This document shows, in pieces, positions 27,381-36,881 of a stretch of 64,000 bases of DNA (its first letter is position 1; each line of letters begins with the position of its first letter). Below the pieces are notes generated by a model that ran no database searches, was not told where the DNA came from, and saw only the letters and a list, made by a program, of their open reading frames with translations. The stretch covers positions 220,420-284,419 of the forward strand of contig NZ_BAABWJ010000005.1 in NCBI RefSeq assembly GCF_040372805.1, given 5' to 3'. The position numbers and the translations under genes were made by a program. The stretch is from Pseudoteredinibacter isoporae_A (GTDB lineage Bacteria; Pseudomonadota; Gammaproteobacteria; Pseudomonadales; Cellvibrionaceae).

Positions 27381-28100
27381 TTAATTATTCACACTCATTT
27401 TCAGCGCTCCGGCAATAGCCAGGGGCGCTGCGATAATAGCCAGAGCCAAAAAGGAGCCCAATACCGCCAACTGGGTATTATACGCAAAACCCTCAATCGC
27501 TGCGCGCACACCGCTGGACCCGAAAATCAACACGGGCACATAGAGAGGCATTACAATCAGAGAAAGCAATAAGCCTCCTTTGCGCAGGGATACTGTCAAA
27601 GCGGCACCAATGGCACCGATCAAACTCAAACTGCCCGTGCCTAACAGTAGACTTAAAACCAAGGGAATATAACCGGCCTCGGGCAAGGACATCATTACAC
27701 CCAATAACGGGGCAATCAGCGTCAACGGCAAGCCTGTCGTCAGCCAATGCACAATAACTTTAGCCAGCACATTGATGTAACTGGACTGGGGGCTAAGCAG
27801 CAACTGCTCGAGCGTACCGTCATCAAAATCAGAACGAAACAAACCATCCAAAGACAGCAGAGTCGCCAACAGGGCAACGACCCACAACATGCCAGGCGCG
27901 AGAATCGCCAGAGTCTTGGGGCTTGGGCTCACCCCCAAGGGCACCATGGTGATAACCAATAGGAAAAAGATCAGGGGATTGGCCAGCTCTCCGCGATGGC
28001 GAATGGCAAGCTTCAGATCCCGCCGCAGAGTTGCTAAAAAGGCATTGCCCGTTCGTTCAGGGCGATTGGCGATGGCAGAATCCGGCCTAGGCTGACTCAT
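27381..28100 (-). CDS. ccmB: ABC transporter permease CcmB
   Basis: The 239-residue membrane protein has six spans and the family core GELANPLIFFLLVITMVPLG near the start, with IAPGMLWVVALLATLLSLD and the PLYVPVLIFG segment later. With CcmA it powers release of holo-CcmE from CcmC. The ATG overlaps the ccmA stop by four bases, so the two subunits are translationally coupled. Confidence 0.95.
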   Translation of the reverse strand: MSQPRPDSAIANRPERTGNAFLATLRRDLKLAIRHRGELANPLIFFLLVITMVPLGVSPSPKTLAILAPGMLWVVALLATLLSLDGLFRSDFDDGTLEQLLLSPQSSYINVLAKVIVHWLTTGLPLTLIAPLLGVMMSLPEAGYIPLVLSLLLGTGSLSLIGAIGAALTVSLRKGGLLLSLIVMPLYVPVLIFGSSGVRAAIEGFAYNTQLAVLGSFLALAIIAAPLAIAGALKMSVNN

Positions 28101-28780
28101 TCTGCCCCCCCATACATCTGTTCCGGGCTGGGCAGATAGTCCTGCAAATCCAAACGCTTTAGGGAAGCCAACTGCAAGTCCTGGTGGGTTGTCAGAATAA
28201 CAATCCCCCCAGTTTCGCTGTGCTCGGCGAAACGTTGTTCCAACTTGGCCACCCCGGCCTTATCGATGGCTGTCAGAGGCTCGTCGAGAATCCAGATCTT
28301 TGCCTGACTCAGGTATAAACGAGCGAGAGCAACGCGACGCTGTTGCCCGGCTGAGAGATTGAAACAGCTCTGATCCTCATAACCATACAGGCCAACGTCT
28401 TTCAAAGCCTGCTCGACTCGTGAGTCCAAGCGATCAGTATCGCCCTCAAGCCCCGCATACCAACGTAAGTTTTCCGCGGGAGTCAGGGCTGATTTGATAC
28501 CCGGCAGGTGCCCCAAGTAGAGCAGCTGCTGCCGAAACTCAAAGAGCTGCTGAGACAGTGCTTGCCCGCAAAAGCGAATCTCTCCTGCGGAGGGTTCGGC
28601 CAGGCTCACAAGACATCGCAACAAGGTGGTTTTCCCCGCCCCATTAGGGCCGATAATCTGAAGAACATCTCCCGCCTGGATATCAGCATTCAAATCCGCG
28701 AACAACAAACGCTCATCCCGACGGCAGGCCAGCTGTTCCAGACTGATTGTTAGAGATTGCTTATCCAGAGCCTTGCTCAT
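28097..28780 (-). CDS. ccmA: ABC transporter ATPase CcmA
   Basis: The 227-residue ATPase shows Walker A GPNGAGKTT at residues 44-52, signature LSAGQQRR, and Walker B IWILDEP, with the switch histidine in ILTTHQDLQ. It is the first gene of a seven-gene operon (ccmABCDEFG) on the minus strand. A TATAAT-like -10 element is visible on the minus strand at 28835-28840, about 55 bases upstream of the start. Confidence 0.95.
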   Translation of the reverse strand: MSKALDKQSLTISLEQLACRRDERLLFADLNADIQAGDVLQIIGPNGAGKTTLLRCLVSLAEPSAGEIRFCGQALSQQLFEFRQQLLYLGHLPGIKSALTPAENLRWYAGLEGDTDRLDSRVEQALKDVGLYGYEDQSCFNLSAGQQRRVALARLYLSQAKIWILDEPLTAIDKAGVAKLEQRFAEHSETGGIVILTTHQDLQLASLKRLDLQDYLPSPEQMYGGAE

Positions 28781-28991
28781 TACGTCTTGCTTATTCCTGC
28801 TGGTCCGAAGACACGGGTTATAAAAACAGGCGGCATTATAGAGCTTTTTTAGGTAGGAACCTATTGCGAGGGCTTGAAGAAGATCAAAATCATGCCGCTT
28901 TTCCCGCAGCCGACTGCAGTTATCCCCTCATTTGCCGATACCCAATAGAGAAAGAAAGCGTTGAAAAGAACACATTCAGGGGGAGAGTACT

Positions 28992-30839
28992 ATGGTGATC
29001 GCACACGCATCCGTCGCCCGAGCAAGTCTTGGTCCGGCACTGGACGCAAGCTCTCCAGGCCAAAGCAATGCGGGCATTCATGCCAGCAACGACAAACACG
29101 GCTCAACGGTGGATGGAAAACACACACACCATAGCGATAAACCTCTCCCCATCAGCTCTCAAAAGAACGCTTCAAATACGGATAAAACCGCCTTGAACCA
29201 GGCGAAACAGGAAGTCTTGAATGTCCTTGCGCAAAAACGAGATGCTAACAGCCCTCTTGAAAGCGCTCTAAAGGCACTGGAGAAACACAACAAGGCGCTG
29301 ACCGTGAACGAGAACACACTTGATAAGCAATTATTCAAACGCTTACCTGCCAGGCTACAAGGCTTGTTCGCCCTAGGCCTGATCAGCGATAAGAACGACA
29401 GCCGCGCCCAAGTCATCGTCAGCGCCCTCGCCTCAGCCCGCCAAGTTCAACAACTGCTCCCCCTGCTTCAGCAAGGCAAGAGCTTTACCAGCGCCGACTT
29501 CATTCGACAGCCCCCCAGCCTGTTAAAACTTGAAATGGCCGGCGGGCATCAGCTGTTGACCGTTTCCAGAGAACCCATAGCCAAAGGCGCTTGGGTGAGT
29601 CTGCGTCTTGAATCGAATGGCGCCCTCAAAGTGAATGCGCTTTCAGAACCGGAGAAAACCTCCCCAGTTCACCAAGCCCTGAATTCGAAGAGCTCCATAG
29701 GTAAAAGCCCTCTCTCTTCCCAGCCGCAGGTCATCATTCAGAAAGCCCTGAGGGAATCGCTTCCCCAGCAACAGAACTTACGCGACGTACTGGGGCACAT
29801 ACGCAACCTCAGCCAGCATCTCAATCAGCTGCCTAAAGAGCACAATCTGTTCAGCGCCAGCAGCCGTCTGTTGATCGACCAGCTCGCGGACAAACTCCCT
29901 AACATCAAATTATTGAGTCACGGCAGCGGCGTTAAGCAAGCCATCATCCAAAGCGGCGTTACCCAGGAAGCCAAACTGGCCAATCTGGTCAAAGAAATCT
30001 CAGACATGGCCGTCGCAAGTCCCGGTGCCCAATCCGCGACTACGCAAACTGGCTCACTGCACCAAAGCACGGCACTTGCTCCGGCGTTGAACGATGTCAA
30101 AACCCTGCTTGGGCGACTGGCACAGGCACTGCGTAACGATATTCAACTGAGTCGTGCCAGTAGCGCTACAGGCGGCCCAGCCACCACCGCATCAACAGCA
30201 GGTTCGACCACAGCAGGTAATCCACTCAGCAGTCTGAATACTCCGATAGGCAAGCTGCTGGACTTACTGTTCAATCCCCAGGCCGATATCACGTCAAAGT
30301 CCCACACCGCCTTACTGGAACAATTCAAACAACTGCAAGCGCCCCAACGCCGCTTGCTGAGAGAACAGATTAATCAAAAGCTTCTGACCTTAAGTCAGGC
30401 CGGACTGGCCAAAGTCCAAACCCAACAGCTGCAGATGTTGAGCGAACCGGTCAATGGTGTCTTACAGCGCTGGCTTATGGAATTGCCCTTTTCCCACCAA
30501 GGTGAAGTACGCAGTATCGAGCTGGAGATCCAACAACGGGAGAGCAAAAAGAAAAACCCCCAAGGCGAACTACACAATCAATGGCAGCTGCGCCTGAATA
30601 TTGACCTGAAAGCGTTGGGTAAGCTGCAGGCGGATATCAAACTCATGGCCGAACGCGGAAATATTCAATTGTGGTTTTCCAACACAGAAGCCTTGCAGCT
30701 GGCCGAAGCCAAACTGGAAACCCTAAGACAAACACTCACCCGTAAAGGACTGGAATTGGAAGAACTGCGCTGCCATCAGGGTGTTCCCCCAAAACTTGAA
30801 ACCAGCCTGCAATGCCAACTGATCAACACGCGAGCCTAA
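28992..30839 (+). CDS. FliK-like hook-length control domain protein
   Basis: The 615-residue protein is rich in Gln, Ser and Ala and begins with a long flexible region (about residues 1-90). It ends in a C-terminal domain, WQLRLNIDLKALGKLQADIKL to TRKGLELEELRCHQG, that matches the Flg_hook domain of FliK-type flagellar hook-length proteins. FliK switches export substrate specificity via the FlhB C-terminus, and the next gene encodes just such a tail. The gene is not inside a flagellar operon here, but its divergence from ccmA is seen in Pseudomonas. GGGGGAG precedes the ATG. Confidence 0.78.
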   Translation: MVIAHASVARASLGPALDASSPGQSNAGIHASNDKHGSTVDGKHTHHSDKPLPISSQKNASNTDKTALNQAKQEVLNVLAQKRDANSPLESALKALEKHNKALTVNENTLDKQLFKRLPARLQGLFALGLISDKNDSRAQVIVSALASARQVQQLLPLLQQGKSFTSADFIRQPPSLLKLEMAGGHQLLTVSREPIAKGAWVSLRLESNGALKVNALSEPEKTSPVHQALNSKSSIGKSPLSSQPQVIIQKALRESLPQQQNLRDVLGHIRNLSQHLNQLPKEHNLFSASSRLLIDQLADKLPNIKLLSHGSGVKQAIIQSGVTQEAKLANLVKEISDMAVASPGAQSATTQTGSLHQSTALAPALNDVKTLLGRLAQALRNDIQLSRASSATGGPATTASTAGSTTAGNPLSSLNTPIGKLLDLLFNPQADITSKSHTALLEQFKQLQAPQRRLLREQINQKLLTLSQAGLAKVQTQQLQMLSEPVNGVLQRWLMELPFSHQGEVRSIELEIQQRESKKKNPQGELHNQWQLRLNIDLKALGKLQADIKLMAERGNIQLWFSNTEALQLAEAKLETLRQTLTRKGLELEELRCHQGVPPKLETSLQCQLINTRA

Positions 30840-30841
30840 CC

Positions 30842-31129
30842 ATGCAGACGCAAGAAGATGTATTTAGCGATGAAGAACTGAGCCAAGCCGTCGCTTTGTT
30901 CTACGACGGTGAAACCGCCCCCCAGGTTACAGCGAAAGGCGGTGGCGCCACCGCCGATGAAATCATTGCCATCGCTCAAGAGCACAAAGTACCCATGTGT
31001 GAAAACCCCGAGCTAATTAAGCTGCTCAGCCAAATTGAATTGGGTGACCACATTCCCGAGAGCCTGTATCTCTGCATTGCTCAAATATTAGCCTTCGCTT
31101 ACGACCTTCAAGGTAAAAGCCCCCATTAA
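30842..31129 (+). CDS. FlhB C-terminal-domain-like protein (type III export switch homologue)
   Basis: The 95-residue soluble protein matches the cytoplasmic tail of FlhB/YscU: AVALFYDGETAPQVTAKGGG, then IIAIAQEHKVPMCENPELIKLL and a C-terminal IAQILAFAYDL. It lacks the N-terminal membrane domain and the NPTH autocleavage site, so it corresponds to the cleaved FlhB-C fragment. It starts two bases after the stop of the FliK-like gene. The ATG at 30842 is used, as the in-frame upstream start lies within that gene. The two probably interact, but whether in flagella or elsewhere is unknown. Confidence 0.8.
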   Translation: MQTQEDVFSDEELSQAVALFYDGETAPQVTAKGGGATADEIIAIAQEHKVPMCENPELIKLLSQIELGDHIPESLYLCIAQILAFAYDLQGKSPH

Positions 31130-31264
31130 ATGGCGGCAATACAAGCATTTCTGACAGGATAGGACAGGGCCGATGAAATTGGGAAAGCGGGCTTGAGCAG
31201 CCTGCGAGCAACAGGTAAGGTTACACAAAAATAAGTACACCCACTGACTGAATTCTGAGCCTTT

Positions 31265-32116
31265 ATGGATAAGCAACACCCACTTGCTGCATGCGTTTCA
31301 GCGGACGATTTAAAACACGCCATCGACGCGCGTGACAACAACACTCTGATTTTTGATTGCCGCTTTGCATTGGGAGACCCCAATTACGGTTTGCTGGCCT
31401 ATGAACAAGGGCATATTCCAGGCGCGTACTTTCTGGATATTGAAGCCGACCTGTCCGCGCCTGTAGAAGGCCATGGCGGACGCCACCCTCTGCCTCGCAT
31501 TGGTGAACTGCAAGAGCGTTTACGAAGCTGTGGCTTGACGCGCTTTCACACGGTTGTGGTGTATGACGACCAGCGTAATGCTTACGCGGCAAGAGCCTGG
31601 TGGCTGTTGCGCTTTATGGGACTGGAATCGGTTTATATTCTGGATGGAGGCTACCAAGCCTGGAAAGATGCCGGAGGCGGCATCGATAAACGCGAGCCCG
31701 CTCCACGCCCTGGAAATTTTCAGTGCCGCCCTCGCGCTGGCTGGATTACCGATTACGACGGCATTCAACACATCAGCCAACAGCTGGACGCGCAAAGTTC
31801 GAATGAGCACTGCTTGATTGATGCCCGAGAGAACAAACGCTATCAAGGTATTGAAGAACCCATCGACCCCGTTGCCGGACACATTCCCGGAGCAGTGAAT
31901 AAACCTTGGCAGGAAGTGGTTGATGACAATGGTTTCTTTCAAGCCCTCGAATTCCATCAAGAACGTTGGGCAGACCTGGAACCGGAGCAGGTTCTGATCA
32001 ATTACTGTGGCTCAGGCGTAACTGCCTGTGTCAATCTGGTGTCATTGTTCATTGCCGGCCGACAAGACGCGATGCTCTATCCCGGCAGCTGGAGCGACTG
32101 GTGCAGCCACCTATAG
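31265..32116 (+). CDS. sseA: 3-mercaptopyruvate/thiosulfate sulfurtransferase
   Basis: The 283-residue tandem-rhodanese protein has an inactive N-terminal half (LIFDCRFALGDPNYGLLAYEQ) and a catalytic half. The active-site Cys248 is in YCGSGVTAC, the CGSGVT loop typical of 3-mercaptopyruvate-type enzymes rather than the CRKGVT of thiosulfate-preferring rhodaneses. It transfers sulfane sulfur to a thiol or cyanide acceptor. No signal peptide, so cytoplasmic. The following gene encodes a TauE-type permease 35 bases downstream, consistent with a sulfur-related pair. Confidence 0.87.
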   Translation: MDKQHPLAACVSADDLKHAIDARDNNTLIFDCRFALGDPNYGLLAYEQGHIPGAYFLDIEADLSAPVEGHGGRHPLPRIGELQERLRSCGLTRFHTVVVYDDQRNAYAARAWWLLRFMGLESVYILDGGYQAWKDAGGGIDKREPAPRPGNFQCRPRAGWITDYDGIQHISQQLDAQSSNEHCLIDARENKRYQGIEEPIDPVAGHIPGAVNKPWQEVVDDNGFFQALEFHQERWADLEPEQVLINYCGSGVTACVNLVSLFIAGRQDAMLYPGSWSDWCSHL

Positions 32117-32151
32117 TGCGTTAAGCGCTATCAGCGAAGCCGCCTTCTAAT

Positions 32152-32889
32152 ATGACCTATCTATTGCTGTTTATGGCGGGCGCTATTGCCTGGATGATCA
32201 GCACCGTCGCCGCCGGCGGTGCCGCCATGTTGCTGATACCGATACTGGGCTTAACCCTGTCTGCCCAATCCGTCGCGCCGGTGATCACCGTTGCCAGCCT
32301 CATGGCCAACCCGTCTCGCACCTTTGTCTTCTGGCAATATATTTACTGGCCCGTTATTGCCCTGCTATTACCGGGCTCAATCATCGGCGCTATCCTGGGC
32401 GCTTATGCGTTCACCCTGATGCCGGCTCACTATTTACAGCTCATTCTCGGACTGTTTCTGCTCTCCACAATTTGGCAATACCGTTTTGGCAAACGACAGC
32501 GCTCCTTCCCCATGCCGCGCTGGGCATTTTTTCCACTCGGCATGAGTGTCGCCTTCGTATCAGGACTGGTGGGTGGAGCCGGCCCGGTGATGAACCCTTT
32601 CTTTTTAAATCACGGCATGGAAAAAGAACAACTGGTCGCCACCAAAGCGTTTAATTCGCTGGCCATGCAAGGCACCAAACTAGTGAGTTACCTGGGACTT
32701 GGCGCGATAAGCTGGCAGATGGGTGTGAGTGGAGTCGCCATTGGGCTGGGTGGTATCTTGGGGGTCTTCTGGGCTCGCCACCATTTGCAGCGCATCGACA
32801 ATGAACGCTTTCGACAATACACCCTCTACCTGATGCCGATCGGCGGGCTATTGTTGATCGCAAAAGCAGCCAGCAGCCTGTCAACATAA
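32152..32889 (+). CDS. TauE/SafE family sulfite exporter-like permease
   Basis: The 245-residue inner-membrane protein has eight hydrophobic helices in two repeated halves, with the family features AAGGAAMLLIPILGLTLSAQ in the first half and GLVGGAGPVMNPFF in the second. TauE/SafE proteins export sulfoacetate, sulfite or related sulfur anions. It follows the sulfurtransferase gene, probably in one transcript, which fits sulfite or thiosulfate handling, though the anion is an inference. Confidence 0.87.
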   Translation: MTYLLLFMAGAIAWMISTVAAGGAAMLLIPILGLTLSAQSVAPVITVASLMANPSRTFVFWQYIYWPVIALLLPGSIIGAILGAYAFTLMPAHYLQLILGLFLLSTIWQYRFGKRQRSFPMPRWAFFPLGMSVAFVSGLVGGAGPVMNPFFLNHGMEKEQLVATKAFNSLAMQGTKLVSYLGLGAISWQMGVSGVAIGLGGILGVFWARHHLQRIDNERFRQYTLYLMPIGGLLLIAKAASSLST

Positions 32890-32947
32890 TCAAATCAACA
32901 CATAAGAAATAGCTGTGCCAAGAAACGGCCACCCCGACAACGGGCAT

Positions 32948-32976
32948 AAAAAATGCCGCTCTTAAGCGGCATTTTG
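32948..32976. terminator. bidirectional terminator
   Basis: AAATGCCGCT and AGCGGCATTT arms with A and T flanks separate the convergent permease and msrA genes. Confidence 0.9.
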
Positions 32977-33000
32977 ATTGGGGATCGGTCTATGCGAAAC

Positions 33001-33645
33001 CTACACGTCCAAACCAATCGGGCATGTGACACCTGTCCCGCCAATGCCGCAATAGCCTTGGGGGTTTTTGTCGAGGTATTGCTGGTGATAATCCTCAGCA
33101 TAATAAAATTCCGGCGCTCTCTGAATCTCCGTTGTGATGCTCGACAATCCGGCTTCACTTAAGCGCTGCTGGTAATTTGCCTTGCTTTTTTCGGCCACGG
33201 CCAATTGCTCATCATCCAAACAATAAATCACCGAGCGATACTGGGTGCCCAAATCATTGCCTTGGCGCATTCCTTGAGTAGGATCGTGATTTTCCCAAAA
33301 AACTTTAAGCAAATCTTCATAGCTGATGACATTGGCATCAAACAACACACGCACAACTTCAGCATGCCCGGTTAACCCCGAACACACTTCTTCATAACTC
33401 GGGTTTTTGGTGTAACCGCCCGCGTAACCAACCGCACTGCTGCGTACGCCATCCTGCTGCCAGAATTTACGCTCAGCCCCCCAAAAACAACCCAAGCCAA
33501 ACACCGCTTCGGTCAAACCTGCGGCAAACGGGGGCACTGTGCGTTCACCAGTCACCGTGTGTTTTGGACTGACCACCATAGCCTCATCCCGACCCGGCAA
33601 GGCATTTTCAGAACCAACCATTTGGCTTTTATCGTGTTGCAACAT
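33001..33645 (-). CDS. msrA: peptide-methionine (S)-S-oxide reductase MsrA
   Basis: The 214-residue enzyme repairs oxidised methionine. The catalytic Cys53 is in FGLGCFWGAER, and recycling cysteines are likely in the YCGIGGTG-CP tail region. GYAGGYTKNPSYEEVCSGLTG and the VLFD-ANVISYEDLL stretch match the family. The ATG at 33645 matches the E. coli-like length; an upstream in-frame start would add an unrelated 19 residues. Confidence 0.96.
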   Translation of the reverse strand: MLQHDKSQMVGSENALPGRDEAMVVSPKHTVTGERTVPPFAAGLTEAVFGLGCFWGAERKFWQQDGVRSSAVGYAGGYTKNPSYEEVCSGLTGHAEVVRVLFDANVISYEDLLKVFWENHDPTQGMRQGNDLGTQYRSVIYCLDDEQLAVAEKSKANYQQRLSEAGLSSITTEIQRAPEFYYAEDYHQQYLDKNPQGYCGIGGTGVTCPIGLDV

Positions 33646-33712
33646 AATTCTCAATCTCTTGTTAACGGCAGCCAGGAACTCAAGAAGGAGGCGCCCCCAC
33701 ATAATGGTTCGC

Positions 33713-34879
33713 TTATTGTTGAGCCGCCGCTTCCGCTAATAATTCACGGGCGATAATAATTTTCTGAACCTGGGACGTACCTTCATAAATCGACGTAATA
33801 CGTACATCCCGGGCATAACGCTCCAAGGGGTGATCCTGCAAGTACCCTGCTCCACCCAACAACTGCAAGGCGTTATAACAAACCTCATTGGACTTTTCGG
33901 TAGCAAACAATTTCGCCATCGCCGCCTGCTTACCAAAAGGCAGGCCTTTCTCTTTCAGGTAAGCGGCATTCATCAATAATAAACGAGCCGCTTCAAGATC
34001 GGTATACGCATCGCTCATCATCCATTGAATGCCCTGAAAGTTGGCAATCGCCTGACCAAACTGTTCACGTTCTAACACATAAGCGCGAGCGTAATCCATG
34101 GCGGCTGTCGCGACCCCTAAGGCCAGAGAACCAATACCAATACGACCACCAGCCAATTCGCCTACAGCAATCTTAAAGCCCTGATTCAGCTCACCCATGA
34201 GGGCCGATGCCGGAACGCGGCAATTGTCAAAAATCACTTCATTGGTCGCTGAACCATGCTGCCCCATTTTATGCTCCGCCGGAGCAATAATCATCCCGGG
34301 AGTATCCGCTTCAACCAGAAAGCAACTGATCCCCTTACCCTTTTTGGCGTCTTTGTCGGTTACCGCCCAGACCACAAACACACCGGCGTATTCCGCACTG
34401 GTGATATAAAGTTTGCTGCCATTCAAAATAAAGTCATCACCATCACGCACTGCACTGGTACGCATACCCGCCGGGTCAGAACCTGCACTGGCTTCTGTGA
34501 GACAAAAACCACCTGCGGCGTATTCTCCGCTGCAAATCTTAGGAATGTACTTTTGTTTCTGCTCATCGTTGGCAACCGCTTGAATCACCTCCGCTACCAT
34601 ATTGGTCACGGACATGGTTACCGCTGTGGAGGCGCAGGCTTTTGCGATTTCAGTAATCGCCACGCTGAAAGACACCACTCCAGCCTCACTTCCGCCGTAT
34701 TCGGAAGACACATTCAAGCCCATAAAACCCAGCTCAGCCAACTTGCGCAGATTAGCGAGCATCGCTTCGCGACCCTCGCCACGATCAACCTCAGCAGCGA
34801 CAGGGGCCAATTCAGACTCAGCAAAACTGCGCGCCGTGTCTTGGATCATCTGCTGCTCTTCGTTCAGCGCTAACTCCAT
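33713..34879 (-). CDS. acyl-CoA dehydrogenase
   Basis: The 388-residue flavoenzyme matches short/branched-chain acyl-CoA dehydrogenases: substrate/FAD loops GGFCLTEASAGSDPAGMRTSA and YITSAEYAGVFVVWAVTD, and a C-terminal IYEGTSQVQKIIIARELL, where the Glu of YEGT is the catalytic base. It oxidises an acyl-CoA at the alpha-beta carbons and passes electrons to ETF. The chain-length specificity cannot be read safely. GGAG precedes the ATG. It is transcribed alone and lies between the msrA and lrp genes. Confidence 0.95.
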   Translation of the reverse strand: MELALNEEQQMIQDTARSFAESELAPVAAEVDRGEGREAMLANLRKLAELGFMGLNVSSEYGGSEAGVVSFSVAITEIAKACASTAVTMSVTNMVAEVIQAVANDEQKQKYIPKICSGEYAAGGFCLTEASAGSDPAGMRTSAVRDGDDFILNGSKLYITSAEYAGVFVVWAVTDKDAKKGKGISCFLVEADTPGMIIAPAEHKMGQHGSATNEVIFDNCRVPASALMGELNQGFKIAVGELAGGRIGIGSLALGVATAAMDYARAYVLEREQFGQAIANFQGIQWMMSDAYTDLEAARLLLMNAAYLKEKGLPFGKQAAMAKLFATEKSNEVCYNALQLLGGAGYLQDHPLERYARDVRITSIYEGTSQVQKIIIARELLAEAAAQQ

Positions 34880-35050
34880 GATTTTTCTCCGATGTCTTCT
34901 TTATAGCTCAATAGTTGTTTTAGTCTGTCAGTTTTGAAGGACAAGAATACCATTTTAGGTCAACTGACACACTTTATTAAGATGACAAAAGTGTACCCCA
35001 GCCCGAAGGCAATGAAGACACTCGTCCAAAAATAACAATCTTTGGGGTCA

Positions 35051-35485
35051 TTAGCGCTCAAACTTGGTGGAAAGTACCACAGATGTCTGGGTACGAATCA
35101 CCCCATCCAATTCGGAAATATGGTCAACCGCCTGATCCAGAGATTCCGTTGACGCCGACTTAATAATAGCCACCAGATCAAATTCCCCGCTGATGCTGTA
35201 AAGAGAGCGAACATCATCCATGGTTTGCAACTTGCGGCAGAGCTGGCTGACCTTGCGCTGCTCAGTGGCTATAGAAACGTGGGCTTCGATCATGGTCCCA
35301 CGATACGCATTGGACAGACGCAGCGTATAGCCCTGAATGATGCCCTGCTGCTGCAGTTGCTGAATATGATTTTGCACGGTTGCCCGAGTCACTGACAGCT
35401 CCCGCGCCAGCTCAGCGACCGAGGCCCGAGCATTGCCACTCAGTAATTGAATAAGCTGCCGATCCAGCTCTGATACCACCTTCAT
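35051..35485 (-). CDS. Lrp/AsnC family transcriptional regulator
   Basis: The 144-residue protein has an N-terminal helix-turn-helix (LDRQLIQLLSGNARASVAEL and ELSVTRATVQNHIQQLQQQG) and a C-terminal RAM ligand-binding domain (VRSLYSISGEFDLVAIIKS). These proteins sense amino acids and often control divergently transcribed amino-acid genes. The divergent gene here is a fold-III decarboxylase, and a long inverted repeat lies between them. Confidence 0.93.
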   Translation of the reverse strand: MKVVSELDRQLIQLLSGNARASVAELARELSVTRATVQNHIQQLQQQGIIQGYTLRLSNAYRGTMIEAHVSIATEQRKVSQLCRKLQTMDDVRSLYSISGEFDLVAIIKSASTESLDQAVDHISELDGVIRTQTSVVLSTKFER

Positions 35486-35542
35486 AAGTCATTCGCCCTT
35501 CATTCACACAGCTCAACTGAACATTATGATCACACAACAAAT

Positions 35543-35571
35543 CAAAATGATTACCAAATAAGTTCATTTTG
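35543..35571. promoter_or_regulatory. inverted repeat between lrp-like and decarboxylase genes
   Basis: CAAAATGA, 13 bases, then TCATTTTG: perfect 8-bp arms in an AT-rich tract. Its position in the divergent promoter region suits an operator for the Lrp-type regulator. This is inferred from position and symmetry. Confidence 0.5.
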
Positions 35572-35693
35572 TAAAGTCTGATTATTAATTTTGACAAACA
35601 AGCTGTCTATACTGCCAAGCATATTTGGGCAAATACAGCCCTTCGCATCGATGTAGTAGCGCGTTAAAGCGCCCGTGCTTAGCCGAGGTCAAT

Positions 35694-36881
35694 ATGAATC
35701 AATATCACCCATTTCCGCATTCTGACAGCCATGCCACTGCGGCATCCGCAGCCAACCCTTTGCAGAGCAGCTACAGTGGGCCAAAGATTATTATTGACAG
35801 TGCTGTTATTCGACGCCAGGCCAAGCGCTTCGCCAAGGCCATGCCCCGTGTGCAGGCGCACTATGCAGTGAAAGCCAACCCCCACCCTGAGGTTTTGCGC
35901 ACACTCCTCAATTGCGGCGTTAACTTCGAGATCGCTTCTCGCAAGGAGCTGGAAATGCTGCTGGCGCTGGGCGTCGACCCCAAGTCCGTGTTCTACAGCA
36001 ACCCTTTTAAAGGCCCCCAGCATTTGAGCTTTGCTGTTGAAAATGGCGTGCAGTGGTACGTTATCGACTGCATCGAGGAAATGGAGAAAGTGCTGGCAGT
36101 CAAGCCGGATGCTTCTTTGTACCTGCGCCTGTATACCACCAACAAAGGTTCTTTATGGCCGCTGTCCAGTAAGTTTGGTGCTGCCACGGATGAAGTCATG
36201 CCAATTCTGAAACGCGCTGTCGAACTGAAAGCCGATCTGGCCGGTGTGACCTTTCACGTAGGCTCGCAGTGCACCAATACGGAAAACTGGCAGACCGGCA
36301 TTCGGGAATCCAAGGCCTGTTTCGAGACCATGAAATCCCTGGGCCTGAAACCTCGCCTGCTCAACCTGGGCGGTGGTTACCCAATGCAGCCTAGCGACAT
36401 CATTGAAAACCCCACAAAACAGCAACTGGCCCCAAGCATTGAAGCGATTGCCGATGTGATCAACGCTGAGCTGGCGGATTTGCCTGACGATATCAACGTC
36501 ATCGCCGAGCCTGGCCGTTATATGGTGGCCGAAGCGGGTCGTATCATTTGCCAGGTGATCGGCACCACCAAACGTGGTGAAGATCGCTGGGCCTATGTGG
36601 ACGCGGGTTTTTACCATGGTCTGATGGAATTGACTGACGCCTTTGATACTGCCGTCACCTCTAATCATTCCGATGAGGATGAGCAGGCCCTGTGGACCTT
36701 TGGTGGCCCAACCTGCGATTCCATTGATGTTTTCGGTAAGGGTGTTGACGGCAAAGGCACACCACTGAGTGCAAAACTGCAAAGTGGTGACTTTATCACT
36801 CTGCATAATACCGGAGCTTATGTACACGCTTGTGGCACCGAATTTAACGGTTTTGAGCCACTTGAAGTCGTGGTGATCTGA
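35694..36881 (+). CDS. fold-III PLP decarboxylase, ornithine/diaminopimelate type
   Basis: The 395-residue protein belongs to the alanine-racemase fold decarboxylases (Orn/DAP/Arg group IV). The PLP lysine is Lys60 in HYAVKANPHPEV. HVGSQ, the glycine-rich NLGGGYP and EPGRYMVAEAG bind PLP phosphate, and Cys341 in GPTCDSIDVF is the catalytic cysteine typical of ornithine decarboxylases. It probably makes putrescine or cadaverine. An N-terminal tail of about 30 residues is extra. GAGG lies before the ATG at 35694; the frame is open further upstream but has no homology. Confidence 0.9.
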   Translation: MNQYHPFPHSDSHATAASAANPLQSSYSGPKIIIDSAVIRRQAKRFAKAMPRVQAHYAVKANPHPEVLRTLLNCGVNFEIASRKELEMLLALGVDPKSVFYSNPFKGPQHLSFAVENGVQWYVIDCIEEMEKVLAVKPDASLYLRLYTTNKGSLWPLSSKFGAATDEVMPILKRAVELKADLAGVTFHVGSQCTNTENWQTGIRESKACFETMKSLGLKPRLLNLGGGYPMQPSDIIENPTKQQLAPSIEAIADVINAELADLPDDINVIAEPGRYMVAEAGRIICQVIGTTKRGEDRWAYVDAGFYHGLMELTDAFDTAVTSNHSDEDEQALWTFGGPTCDSIDVFGKGVDGKGTPLSAKLQSGDFITLHNTGAYVHACGTEFNGFEPLEVVVI

